From NCBI GenBank assembly GCA_008933995.1, contig WARS01000015.1, forward strand, positions 3,770,173-3,834,172: 64,000 bases of DNA. Reading direction: 5' to 3'. The translations under genes were made by a program, and so were the position numbers. The notes below the pieces were generated by a model. The model was not told the origin of the DNA. It was given only the letters and a program-made list of their open reading frames with translations, and did not search any database. Each line of letters starts with the position of its first letter. Within the stretch, counting starts at the first letter, position 1. This document shows, one piece after another, positions 52,301-64,000 of the stretch. This DNA comes from Datnioides undecimradiatus. Taxonomy: Eukaryota > Chordata > Actinopteri > Lobotiformes > Datnioididae.

Positions 52301-54919
52301 GGTTTGTGACTAAGCATGATCTCATGTGGGGGCACTGACCTGAAGAACAGGAAGGGATCACCGTCAGATTCCTCTCGGATGTGTATGTCATGTTTTTCTC
52401 CTGTGGATATTAATCTGCTGTCTTTTGTTCTCCTCAGGTGCGTGAGATTCTGGGCCGCTGTTCCTGTCCAGCTCAGTTTCCCATGATCAAGGTGTCAGAG
52501 GGGAAGTACAAAGTCGGAGACTCCAGTGCATTGATCTTCATAAGGGTAGGCCCTCAGTGCCACAAATAGTCTGCCACTGTGGAAATAAGTCTTTGTTTTA
52601 TGTTTATATATTAAGGTACCGAGAAATAAAGACAATGCAATAAAGACGACTATCATGCTGGTTTTAAACAGAGCAAGTTGGTTAAAAGAAGTTTAAAAAT
52701 AGAATAAAATGAAACTATCTGTGGCTAACGGCCATCACCCGCCTGTGCTCCTGGTTTAACAAAGTTTTGTGTGTTTTTCTGCAGATCATTGTTTTCTGGC
52801 TCCTGATGGTTGTCTGGTTGAACTTTGACCTGCTGTATTTTCTGTGCACACACACACACAGTGTTCTCGTGCTGTGAACAATTACTTGCAAAATTCCCGA
52901 TGTCTTCACTCATTTACCTTCAGATAAAGTCGTACTTATCTGACCCTCAAACTCCTTGTAGCCATGCTGCCAGATCTCTAATAGAAACAATGGCTAAAAC
53001 CTTAAAAAGTAGAGTTGCTATAATAAAGTTGTAATAAACCTGAATTATCCTTTAAGTCAGTTAAATACAACAGGTTTAGCTGAATATATATAAGCTACTT
53101 TGGCACACAGTGCAGAGGACTGTAAGGCCTGTAGTAACTGCATGGAGCCATACGGCGCTGGCATATGGTGTCATATGTTGTTTCAAGGAGAACAAGGTTA
53201 TGTTGCAGCAGATAAACCTCTCAGCTGCATGCCTCCAGAAAGCCAAGTAAAGTGTACAGTGTATGCAGCCGTATTGTGATTTCTCCCTCTCTCTCATGTG
53301 AGTGTTTATAAGCCTCCTTCATCTGGCCCACTCCCAGCACTGTACTTTTTTCACTGAGACACAATTAGAGCTTTAGGTAATTTCCTGAGTTGGCCCTTAT
53401 CTTGGCTCTTGCCTGTTTCTGTTAGACTGTTTGTCTCAGTTTCAGTTTAGGAACTGCCACTGTACCCACATCAGGCCCCACAGGACTGGACAGGAAGGCT
53501 GGTGGATACCAGGGATCGATTTAGTCTCGCTTACCTAGAACGTAACCCCAGCCAGATTAATGGACTCTTTGGATGGCATTCCAAGTTGTCTGCATTTACA
53601 TTACACGTCTCCCTGACTGGCAACGTTGTCAATATTTCCCCACTTTTAGCAGCATCCGGCAGAGATGATAAAATGTTTTGCACATTCAGTAGGAAACATC
53701 TTTTATACCTTAGTTATACCTTGTTCAAGAAGTCTTACAAACACGGTCATGTGTACTAAAAATAGCACAGCTATCTGCAAGGAAATGTACACAATTATTG
53801 TGTCTTGCGTGCAGAGAGGAGTTTAATTTTATACTTCCCCCCTTATTTGGACCCTTGCTATGACTTGCAATACCGTCTACATAAAAGCTTAAAATATAGC
53901 GCTGAGTTGGTCCAAATGGTAACACCATGAATCACAAAACATATATTAATGGAATTGGAATTGTTATTTCCACAAATGCATTTAGCATTTAACAATTAGC
54001 AAATTTCAAATAAATATGAAACTTAACCAAATATTTCTGTTGTGGACTTGTAAATGTATGCAAACCTTATGTGATGCAATTACTTGATTTAACTCGCTGT
54101 TATTATGCAAAATAAGCTGCACATCTCTGCTAAATAAAGTCTTGCTTTCTGCATTTTCCACATACATGGTAAACATGCACACCAAAGGCAAAGAAAATCC
54201 TGCAAGGAGAGACTGAATTATAATTTATAAAAAATGTACTGCTTTACCTACAAAAAAATCAAACCATCGCTTCTTCATTAAAAATAAAAACTTGTAACCC
54301 TCCCTCTTTTCTGCCTTCTCCTCCCTACTAATAATTTTCTTACAGTCCCTTAGATAAAGCATAAAGTGGTTTGATCTGTGAAGGCTCATGTTTGTCTGTT
54401 CAAACACCGATTTTAATATATTTAAATGTGCCTGCCTGTGTGTGTCTGTCTGAGACATGTCTTGTCAGATTAGCCCTCTGTCTCCGCCCTCTCCTGATTC
54501 CTCACTGGGGATGACAGTGATTATGCATATGCCCCAGCAGCTACATGTGCGGCAACACACTTCCCTTATTCTTCTGAGGGGAGGAAGCGGGCAGCCGCTT
54601 TGAAAGCCAACAAACCCTTATTCAGTCGCCAAAGCTCTGACAATGATCTCGGGCTGAACGAGGGGATGAAGTGGAGAAAGCAAACGGTCGAACAGGCCAC
54701 ATGAACAGAGGGGGTGAGTTAATAAGGCGTCTTTGTCCCCAGAGACATGGCTCACTAGAGGGAGGGGATGCCTTCAGTCGAGGGGCACAACAGCTGAAAT
54801 GAACCATAGTCTTAATTTTTGAACTCACCAGCAAGATTTAAGAAGAAATTGGTTCAGCCCGCCCCCGCAATAATGACAAGAAGTCCCTCTGTTCACTGTT
54901 GCCATAGAAACAGGGACTG

Positions 54920-54958
<39 letters not shown>

Positions 54959-57900
54959 GCTGTTAAAGACTGTGATGCCCCTTCAGCAGTTGGGAAATTA
55001 AGCAGCTGAGCCGCAGATCTAAAGGAACATGGTCCCAAAACATCTATTTAGCCTCTGCACACCCTCAGTCATGCTGCAGTATTATGTATAAAACATGAAA
55101 AGCATGCTGAACTAGTTGGAAATGGAAACAAATGATGCATAACAGTGCAATAACAGAAAGACATAATCATACATGTGTTTAAACTGTAATTTTGATTGCT
55201 AGATTTCTGATTGTGCTGCAAGCTTAGACTCATAGGCATATGTATCTGTGGTTGTCTTTGAGTCACCGTTGTCAACCGTGTTTAGTATTTATGTCACTTT
55301 CTACTGTTTCTGTGATCATATTTTGTTCTTAGATGACTCCGAGAGTGCAAAGAAAATTAAATGAACGCCACTGTTACACAAAGATATTGGTTTATTTGTC
55401 AGAAATGACAGCAGATCTATTCTGTAAACAAAGCAAAAATGTCTAACATTATGTCTCTACATTGCAGTTTGTCTCTGTTAGTGGACCTTAACAATGTTTC
55501 TAATGTGAAAATTTATATCAGTGGTGATCAAAATATGACGTGAAACTCGTGTGGCCTTGCTTTTCACTCCTGGCGCATGATGGTCACACAGCATCACACA
55601 GTAAACCTGTTACTGACATAAGGCCACAGCAGTGGAGAGTAAGCAGTTTATAGTCTCAGGTCTGATAGAGATAAGCAGATCAGCTGTTTTGACGGATTTG
55701 ATGTAGTAGGGGAGCGAGGCCGATGAAAAGTCTTGTAGTGGATTGGCAGAGATTGTGTTTGAGCGAAGGTGGGGTCAGACTTTGGTGCACACGCCATGTC
55801 TGTGGCCTCTCTCTGACCACGGTCAGGAACCTAGAGATGAGATGCAGGGCCACGTATGATTTGGTGAAAATAAACTCTGTGCCACACCACACAGATGTAA
55901 CATCACGGCTTTGCCTTGCCTACCCTCTGAGATGCGGGTCCAACCTTTAAAACATGTGGCTGACAGACCCTATTACACAACCCAAGGCGGGGCAGGGTGC
56001 ACCCACAGGGCTCACGCATCAGTCAGATTGTATTGCTTCAGCGAAGGCGGCTACTGCCTGGAGGGACTTAGGCTCTTTGGTCTGATCTTGTGGATGTGTG
56101 TATCTCAGAGAACAGAAGAGAGTAGGAAGTGACATATCCACCACCCCCCCCTCTGTTTTGGCTATCCAGGCCCCCTATCCTCTCAGCTGAGAGGACAGCA
56201 GGGGTGAGTTGTTACCATGCTAATTCACCCTGCTACCCTCTGAAAAAATGGGGAAGCCAGCTGAGAGGCAGGGGAGAGAGATGCCAAAAAAACGAGTGTC
56301 TTTCACAGCACTTTGCCTCTTTATTATGTTACCATATTCTGTTTAATTGTGAGTTGGCATGGCAATGAACAGCCCTTAAAATGAAAGCAGCTGGGGGTGA
56401 TGTGGGGAGAAAGAGGAGGTGTGGGGGAGGGAGAGGCAGAGGCGCAGGCAGGGGTGCATCTAGATGTTATGTAACACTGATGGCCGGCCAGCCCTCAGCA
56501 AGCTGCCCCACTTGTGGAATTTACATATCTATTGACTCGTGCAGTGTGTGTGGCAATGCTGTATATCAAGAGGTTGAGCCATTTTATTTGTGCGTGAATG
56601 TGTATGCTGCTTGCTGTTCATCTATTGAGGCCTTGTTTTCTCTTTTCCTCCCTCAGGTCCTTCGTACTCATGTGATGGTGCGTGTTGGAGGGGGCTGGGA
56701 CACGTTAGAGCACTATTTGGACAAGCATGACCCGTGTCGCTGTGCTGCTTTTGGTGAGGTCATTTCCTATTCCTCGTCAGCCTATTACAAAACAACGTTA
56801 TTGTTTTGACGTTATCATTATTGTGTCGCTGTGTTGCATTAGTCACAATACATTTAAGAGTATGAACAAATGAGTCACACCCAATTTACTATGTTCAGCA
56901 TAGACATATAACTAAAATTTCATTTATTCTGATTTTGCTGTTGACTGATTTGACTGAATCAGACTGTTTCACACTGAGGCTGGACCAAAATGACTTTGAG
57001 CCAGGAAATGTAGGTCTGCACACTGATGCAAGTTTGTCATGGAAAATATGTGCAGTCACTCTGACTCCTAATTCCTCCACAGCAACCTTAACCCACAACG
57101 CATTTGTCTCTTAGCTCATCTCAAAACAAAGACCTTTTGAACTGAAACCCATACTGACCCTTCAATGTTTACACTGACTTTGATTAGCAGCACAGAGCTC
57201 AGTGATATATTCATAGCTATGCTGGGTGAGACCATCCCTCCTTATTTGCTGAAGCTGTGATGTCAAGGCCTGAGCGCCTGGCCTGGACAGCTGACACTAG
57301 CTGATATCATAATTGGTGTTACATTTCTAACCCCGAGAGACAGTGTTCAAAATCACAAAGTATTAAGCGATTACAGAGTTGGGCCTTTCGTGTTCTATAA
57401 ATGTTCTCCCTAAATGATGGGATCATCAGCGTTTATCTTGTTTGGTCCAGATGTCCGGGAAGAATACAATACGTCATCTACTGCTGCTATGCTATGATAT
57501 ATTTTTGGACCTCTAAATTGCTTTAATCCTTTGTTATTGCACCGGCTGTCTGACAATGTTGGTTATAGGTTAACTCTTAATCACTCTGTCTCCACAGCCC
57601 ACCGCTACCACCAGGCTAAAGCCAGCGGTCAAGGTCAGGGAGGCCAGAGCAAGTCCTCAAGCGCTCACTCCTCCCGCTCCACCAGTCCAGGTCCACACTG
57701 GCGAAATGACGGCATCGCACCATACAAACCTCCTGACAGGCGCTCCTTGGAGCCCCCCTCTGCTCCGTGTGCCTCTTCCTCCTCCACGCGACCCGGCCGT
57801 TCCCAAAACTCCGCCGGGTCCACTGAGCTTGACTCTAGTGCTGCACGCACTCTACTCCCCCGGCCACCACGGGACCGCTCAGAACCCCGCCACTTTAATC

Positions 57901-60900
57901 CTCTCAGGTGAGCGTGTGTGTATGTGTTTGTCTACGCAAGTGTGCGGATAAGTGTTAGGATAAGTGTGTTACCATGATAAGAAATTAATCTCTCTCTCAA
58001 GTAGCCTGGCAGGCTCAGGGTTTACCACTTGCTCATTTGTGCCCACAGACAAACAGGCAGACAAAAGGGCATGCACATACACAGACAGTGAACAAACTAG
58101 GAAAATACACAACAAATACACATGCCAGGAAGCCACAGATTAGACTGGAGCAGATTTCTCTAATCTCAGGTGACATTGCCCAGATAAATCTGTCTCACAC
58201 AGCCACCCCACAGCACATCCTAGTGGCTAAAAGCTAGGTGCTAAACATGTTCACACATTTTTCCTTTCTCCCCACTCCTCTCTGCTTTCATTCAGTAAAT
58301 TAGACCACCGACTGCCTAAAGTAGGCTGTGATTCTGTTTGAGCTGTTGCTAAAGCCTCTCTTCTCTTGCCATGGCAAACAGATGGTCTGAATTAGTATGA
58401 AGCCAGTGACGAAAGAAACCACACATCAGTTTGATGTGCTTCTGAAGTGACATATCAGTGGTAACACATGGACAATAAGATCTGCTTATGCTCTTCATGA
58501 AACTGGTGAAAGGTGAAATTGGTCACATACCTTCACAGTATGTCAGAGTGTGTTCAACACAGTTTGGAGCTGAATGGTGGTTTGCTTTGGCTTCGAACCA
58601 ATATGCGGATCATTTCTAACCGACCGATGGCTCAGACCAGACGTCAAGGCAACAACAGCTCATTCGAATTAACCCTGTGTGGGTGGGGCATCCCCTTCCA
58701 AGTACACCAGACCAGATGAAGACTAATCTGACAACTATCCCCAGACAACTGTTCACAGTTAACTGGGAAAGTAGGTCAACAGGTGGGCTCCCTACTGCAA
58801 ATTAGCATCCCTGAATATATACAGAGCTTACATCTGAGGTAACTTTAAAAACTTGGTAAATTAAAGTGCTAATTACACAAAACCTGTGATCTTAATGAAA
58901 ACAAAATAGTCTCTTCACTACCTACCAGAAATCCAAACACAAGACTGCATCATTTCTTAATTGACCTAATTCATTTACTACAAAGTTTTAGTTTTTAAAC
59001 AGAACAAAATTCTGTTTTCAATTCTATATGAAATCTTCATGCTCAAACAAGCTCTGTATTACACTCTATTGTCTATTTGTCCAGGTTTGCTCTTCCTGTA
59101 AGTGAACCCCATGAGCTGATTATACAGTTAAACCTGATGGCCCTACTGGTGCGTGACAGCCGAGCAGGATGCTCTTGAGAAAGGGCAGTGCTGTGTGTTG
59201 GATTAGAAAATCTGTAAGACCCAGCACTACTAATCTGTGTGCGTAAATAAATTATTTATCTAAATGACTCTTCTTATGTTGTAGGAATAAGGAGACAATG
59301 TTACCTGTGACAAGGCGTCTGTCTGGAGATAGTGACTCCTCCACAGCCTCCTCTAAGGGAGGAGGAGGAGGAGGAGGAGGAGGAGGACGGTACTCTCTCA
59401 GTGGTGCTTCACGGCGCTCTGGTGAGGAAGTAGTCCTGCTTGTGAATCGTAAAGAGGGGAAGCATATGATTGAGAGGCCTGCGGGTGGAAATCAGACTCC
59501 ATCCTTGCGCCCCTCCATTCCCCGTGCACGCAGCCAGTCTCGGGAACGTCCTGCACTTGCTCCAATACTCAAACCCAACCCACCACAAGGATCCACTGAT
59601 GGATCGCGAACATCCCGCACTGAGAGGGGACGCTCTCTCGGACACGAGGGCCCAAGAAGGCTCCACGCTCCACGTTCCCACAGCCAGAGTAAGTTATCAA
59701 GCCGTACACGGTCAAGTGATGCCAGCCCAGGACCCGCTTCCTGCTACAGAGAACCTCAACCCCCATCCACAGACAGACGAGAGGACCTTCGGGCGAAACA
59801 AGTGGCCCCATCCTCTCCCAGATTAGGTAGTGGGTTCACCAAGAGGCAATCATCCTCGTGCTCAAACTCACCTATTAAAGTGGTCCAGAACAACAACAGT
59901 AGCCCCAGCAAGAAGACCATAACTACTCCAAGACCTCCTGCTCCTCGTTCACCCTCCATAGGAAAAGGCAGACTGCTTCCACCAGTCAACTCAGGAGGTC
60001 GGCGTTCACCACACTCATCTCCACGAAACTCACACCATCATGCTGCCCGCTCCTCTCGGACATTACAGGGCCCTCGCTCTGCAGGGCGTGGCCACCATAG
60101 GAACTGGTCTGGCCTTGAACACCAGGAGCCAGAGGAGGAAGAGCTAGGCCTTGGCTTCCAGATGCTGCCAACATTAGACCCGCAAAGGGAGCAGGACCTG
60201 TATCGCAGCTTTGAGGCTGAGTTTCTGGCCAATACACAGCAGGCTAGAGGAGCTTCTAGCAGAGCCCCAGGAGGAGCCGCACTGCATGGATCTGGGGCTC
60301 ATTCAGTACCAGCACCTGCTGATCCTAATGTCACAGACTCTGCTTATTCCTCTTCCAACTCCTCCTCCTCCTCCCTGAATGTGGGCGCAAAGATAGGAAC
60401 TCTGCCCGACCTCAGGGAATCCAAGAGAACTAATCCCCGTCACTTTCCACTGGACGACCCCTTAAATTTACTTTATGGACACAACTTTGGAGGACCATAC
60501 AACTTTGGTCAAGGAGACTCTGAGCGCTGGGGGGAGCGCGGAGGAGGTCTCAAGAAGCTCCCAGCCATCTCAAGCTCCATAGAGGAGAGGGAACTTCCTT
60601 CTTCCCTGCCTGGTCTTAGAGACACAGAGTCAGACAGATTAATGAATCAGGTCCCCTCACAACCTGCTTACCACTGTAGGAATATGAATGGAGACCATGG
60701 AGGTTTTCCTCCCACAGCGGGGCTGACAGGCCAGCAGAGACAGCTTGGCTGGGGTACAGGGCCTGAGGGTGATGTTCCTCTGGAGAATCACCAGCCAAAC
60801 TTACCGTATGACCTTGAAAATGGTGATGGCAGTGATGACCTCCCGCCACCGGAGGCTTGTCCATCACCTGTACCCCTTCCCCCCTCTGAGGACTGCTCCT

Positions 60901-61367
60901 TCCAGGATTCTTCTAGTGAAAACTCCTCCATGTGCTTCAGCCTAAGTGAATCCCGCTCTGAAACTCCCCCACCATCTTCGCCCCTGGCCAATGGGGACAC
61001 AGATAAAGAAGTGCTGCAGACCAAGAAAGGAGAAAAGAGGGGTGACAGAGTAGCCCCTATCTCAAAGCACAAACTGAGAACCAGGATCAAGCCTCGCATC
61101 GACAACAGGCCAGAAAACAGCCCTTCACGTATCCCCACCCCAGTCAGCTACAGAGATCTGCAGGCTCACGACACACTTTCCCCATGTCACACCCCACCAC
61201 TGTCCCCCCAGAGCTCACGCTCTACTGGTCGTCCAGCCACATATAAGAGCCTGCACCAGGCCTTTGCAGATATGATTCATCCTCAACCACGTTCCCCAGC
61301 TATGGGCAACAAAGAGTGCTCCTACCCTGGTCAGTCAGGGAGCCTGGACACTGAAGCTTGGATGTAG
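43342..61367 (+). CDS. gas2l1: gas2l1, growth arrest-specific 2-like 1
   Basis: Five coding exons: 43342-44043, 52438-52545, 56657-56753, 57598-57907, 59285-61367. They total 3,300 bp, 1,099 aa, phases consistent. It is a cytoskeletal crosslinker. Exon 1 carries the actin-binding CH domain (about residues 25-150; [15 protein letters not shown] and [11 protein letters not shown] are hallmarks). Exons 2-3 encode the microtubule-binding GAR domain (about 228-303; [20 protein letters not shown] and [19 protein letters not shown]). The start [18 protein letters not shown] parallels human GAS2L1. Exons 4-5 are Ser/Pro/Arg-rich and likely disordered. An SRIP motif at residues 1020-1023 fits the SxIP signal for EB1 binding at microtubule plus ends, and the C-terminus DTEAWM resembles the human end. 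It is far longer than human (about 681 aa), mainly in the tail. A run of ten Gly codons lies near its start. Confidence 0.96.
44044..52437 (+). other. gas2l1: gas2l1 intron 1 (8.4 kb)
   Basis: Separates the CH-domain exon from the GAR-domain exons. No nested gene was recognised on either strand. It holds a (CA)n tract near 52,149. Open frames are short and lack motifs. Confidence 0.75.
52149..52175. repeat. (CA)n microsatellite
   Basis: About 13 CA units near the 3' end of gas2l1 intron 1. Confidence 0.9.
52546..56656 (+). other. gas2l1: gas2l1 intron 2
   Basis: 4.1 kb between the two GAR-domain exons. No supported exon. A (CT)n tract lies at 54,921-54,956. Confidence 0.75.
54921..54956. 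repeat. (CT)n microsatellite
   Basis: About 18 CT units. Confidence 0.9.
56754..59284 (+). other. gas2l1: gas2l1 introns 3 and 4 around exon 57598-57907
   Basis: Two introns (56754-57597 and 57908-59284) flank the Ser-rich fourth coding exon. No other supported feature. Confidence 0.75.
59358..59388 (+). repeat. gas2l1: Coding (GGA)n repeat, poly-Gly in gas2l1
   Basis: A run of GGA codons encoding ten Gly between SSK and RYSL. Near-pure codon usage makes length variation between individuals likely. Confidence 0.9.
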
Positions 61368-63144
61368 CACAAAGTGAGGTGGTTGTCATGAACTCTGACT
61401 ACTGTGTAAAAAAAACAAAACTTAAGACTGGGCTATAGACTGTTTTAATTGCATGTCTAACACTTCTTTTTCACTTAGTTTCACCCCTGGATAAATGCAG
61501 AGGGTTCACGTTGCTTTTATTTTGCACTCAAGCCAAATTATTTATTACCAAAGGAACGGTCTTTAATATTATTTTTACTGTAATTTTAATGTGTGCATGG
61601 GGATGCTTTTGCCAATCATACAATGTTGTTTTTTTCCCAAGAGTGAAATTCTCATGGTCGATACAGAGAGATAGAGAGAGAGAGCATATGTGCTGCCATG
61701 TGCCCCATCAAGGGGCATGGTAAAGTGCCAGGGATTTGAAGCTGAGACTCTACAACCAGTGTAAACACTAAACCTTTAGTCAGATGGATTGGCTCCCTCT
61801 TGTGGTTTGCCACAGCATCTCTGCTTGCCTTGATAGTCATAATACTGGTATGACTGTGATATTTTCAATCTCTTTACATCAGTGGTCTTCACATATGACT
61901 CATTATACTCACATTTACAATATTCTAATAGATAACATAGACAATGGTACCATTCTTCTGACTTTATGAACAGAACGTGCACTACCAATCTCTGTACAGT
62001 TGTAACTGCTATTAATGTAAGTCACCTTTTCAAAACAACTTATGTGGTTAAGATTATATTTGTTTTTAAATGCTTAATGTGTTACAGGTTTTGACATTAT
62101 GTTTAATGCAGTAAAATATTTTAACTTTACATCTACTTTTAAAGTGGATAATGTGTAAAAATATGAGGAGCTGCAAAGTTTGGATTACTTTGTGTCATTG
62201 TCACTGAAACAGAAATGTTGAGAGCTCTTCCTCTGACTAAGCTGTACTCTGGAAAACAGTGATACACGCACATATGTGCAGAAGTCAAATGCTGAGGAGA
62301 ATGAATGTGTAAATACATATTGATGTGCTCACTGATAGATGTGGGTATTTTGTGTATAAAAGGCATTGAATATACAGTTTAATGTACATATTCACTGTAA
62401 TCAGTCCTGTGCTGCCTTAGCTATGCAATATTGGTGTTGGAAATGCCTTGACAATTCCCTTTGCCTTAAAATTTATTCGCAGGTTAGTTTTTGAATGTTT
62501 TTGCTGAACATCACTAAGGTCTATTCGGTAACACTACATTGCCATCATTATGATAATAGAAATTTTGGAGTTTGAGTGTGAATGTGGAAGAAGTGAGGAA
62601 CATTGCCAATTCTAAGCATAAATTATACTTGATGTAGACATACGATTCATGTTAAAGATGTATAATTTATTGCCTCTGAATCCTGTTAGTTGTCTTGAAA
62701 CACAAGAAGCCAGATAACCTACTTAACAGGTGGATTTGAAAGACACAATGGCACTATCAATAGTGACATCTAGTGGCTAAAGGAAGACATGTTTTATTCA
62801 TATTAAAAACAGATTCTGTTTTCCTGACACAGTTCTCTTTCCCTTACTATTGATATGACATGTTCTAGTGCTGATTGGATTCAGTAACAGTGGTATTGTA
62901 AGGTGAAGTTGGTGGATGATAGAATGATTTTGACACGGGTGTGTGCAACAGTACATGAATAATAGATACTGTAACTGGATATGTTCTCTTGTGATGGTCT
63001 TGCACAGTCGTTAAGGGTATGAAAGGCCAGACTCCAGAGCTACTGTTCCACTGTTTTTGGTATTAAACAGGTGTGGATTTTGTAAAATATATCTGAGAGT
63101 GAACGTAAGGGAATTATAGTGTAAGCACCCTGCAGAAACCTCAT

Positions 63145-63172
63145 GAAAGAAAGAAAGAAAGAAAGAAAGAAG
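63145..63172. repeat. (GAAA)n microsatellite
   Basis: About seven GAAA units within the predicted gas2l1 3' UTR. Confidence 0.9.
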
Positions 63173-63307
63173 AAAATGCTGATGACATCTTTTTGCAGGG
63201 CACTGACACAGGGAATAGGCTAGAAAAAAAGAGTGTGCATATATTTGTGTACATACTGTATGAGAATATGTACAGAGTCAAGGCTATGAGGGGAGTGATG
63301 TTGGTCT

Positions 63308-63323
63308 AATTTATTTATTTATG
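63308..63323 (+). promoter_or_regulatory. gas2l1: AU-rich element in gas2l1 3' UTR
   Basis: TAATTTATTTATTTAT contains overlapping ATTTA pentamers and the UUAUUUAUU nonamer, a known mRNA-destabilising pattern. Function here is inferred. Confidence 0.4.
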
Positions 63324-63575
63324 AAATTAAGCCTCATCAGGCTTCAGTGACACCTGTGTCCCAAGTACTATTAAGTGAGCCTGAAGAGTTAAGGAAAATC
63401 CAAATGATACAAGGCCCAACACATAGAAACATTATGTATCTTATGATTTTCACCAGTAAACTGCAAAGAGACATAATAATGAGTTTGAAATATTATCAGT
63501 TTAAAAATGCTACAAACTAAACAAATCTGGGCTGTTTTGCAATATTCAGAAATAAAGTCATCGGGTGTAATGATT

Positions 63576-64000
63576 TTATTAATTGTTACGAATAATTTAT
63601 GATGTATCAGTATTGTTAGTGCTACATTGATCCAATATGTAGCCAGTTTCACCTGTATAAAAAGATTTTTTAGATATTCTCATTGTTTTAAATTTGAATT
63701 TGTTTTAGCTTATTTGAAGACATTTGCATTTTGATTAACTGGTGTTTAAAATCTATCAGTTACGTGAACTGTGACTTCAGACAAACATGCCATGGCATTT
63801 GGTTATTAATAACAAAAAAAATGATTGTCCTTAAATTATCTGCTCTTTGACCTGCACAACTTCATGCAAATTCTATGAAACTCTCTCTCCTTCTCTCTAT
63901 CCCTTATCAGCGAAATCTGAATGTTCTTGATCAATCAAATTCTTGTTTGCTAATGTTGTTTTCACAAAAACGTCAGTTAAATGTACAGATTGCTTGACAT
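63576..64000. other. Downstream flank, no feature seen
   Basis: AT-rich DNA after the predicted gas2l1 poly(A) site. In human the next gene is RASL10A; nothing of it is visible here. Confidence 0.5.

Larger units (their letters stand above)
61368..63575 (+). other. gas2l1: gas2l1 3' UTR
   Basis: AT-rich sequence of about 2.2 kb ending at AATAAA (63,551-63,556), followed by a GTGTAATGATTTT-like U/G-rich region. It contains three UGUANAUA Pumilio-type motifs and an AU-rich element. The extent is inferred. Confidence 0.55.

Overview
The window looks like a teleost fish nuclear chromosome segment. The genes are split by many GT-AG introns, coding exons are islands in AT-rich DNA, and long (TG)n/(CA)n microsatellites are frequent. 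The gene order EMID1 - RHBDD3 - EWSR1 - GAS2L1 is the order known from human chromosome 22q12. All four genes were identified from splice-phase-consistent exon models built by eye. No bacterial, viral or intact transposon genes were seen.

Layout: (1) 1-15,096 has no recognisable exon. It is rich in microsatellites (a cluster at 8.8-13 kb) and is probably 5' intron or upstream DNA of emid1, whose signal-peptide and EMI-domain exons I could not find here. (2) 15,097-26,795 (+) is the 3' part of emid1: a Cys-containing linker, two collagen Gly-X-Y segments split by a non-collagenous hinge, a helical segment and a short tail. Two alternative versions of the penultimate exon (25,129-25,213 and 25,403-25,493) appear to be a duplicated, mutually exclusive pair. 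(3) 28,311-29,938 (-) is a complete five-exon rhbdd3 (365 aa) with a rhomboid-like membrane domain and a C-terminal UBA domain; one intron looks U12-type. (4) 31,113-39,369 (+) is a complete 15-exon ewsr1 (602 aa), with a SYGQ-rich low-complexity domain, RGG boxes, RRM, RanBP2-type zinc finger and C-terminal PY nuclear-localisation signal. (5) 43,342-61,367 (+) is a complete five-coding-exon gas2l1 (1,099 aa) with a CH domain, GAR domain and a long Ser/Pro-rich tail carrying an SxIP motif. A 3' UTR of about 2.2 kb follows.

The genes are not an operon and act in unrelated processes: extracellular matrix (emid1), endomembrane/ubiquitin binding (rhbdd3), RNA binding and transcription (ewsr1), and actin-microtubule crosslinking (gas2l1). 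emid1 and rhbdd3 are tail-to-tail, with 3' ends that may overlap. rhbdd3 and ewsr1 are head-to-head across about 1.2 kb holding a TCTCGCGAGA promoter palindrome. The signals most worth following are the emid1 exon pair, the serine/histidine pair kept in rhbdd3, its U12-type intron, a possible frame-shifting microexon in the largest ewsr1 intron, and a MITE-like inverted-repeat element in an emid1 intron. Statements about human orthologues are from memory; no alignment was run.
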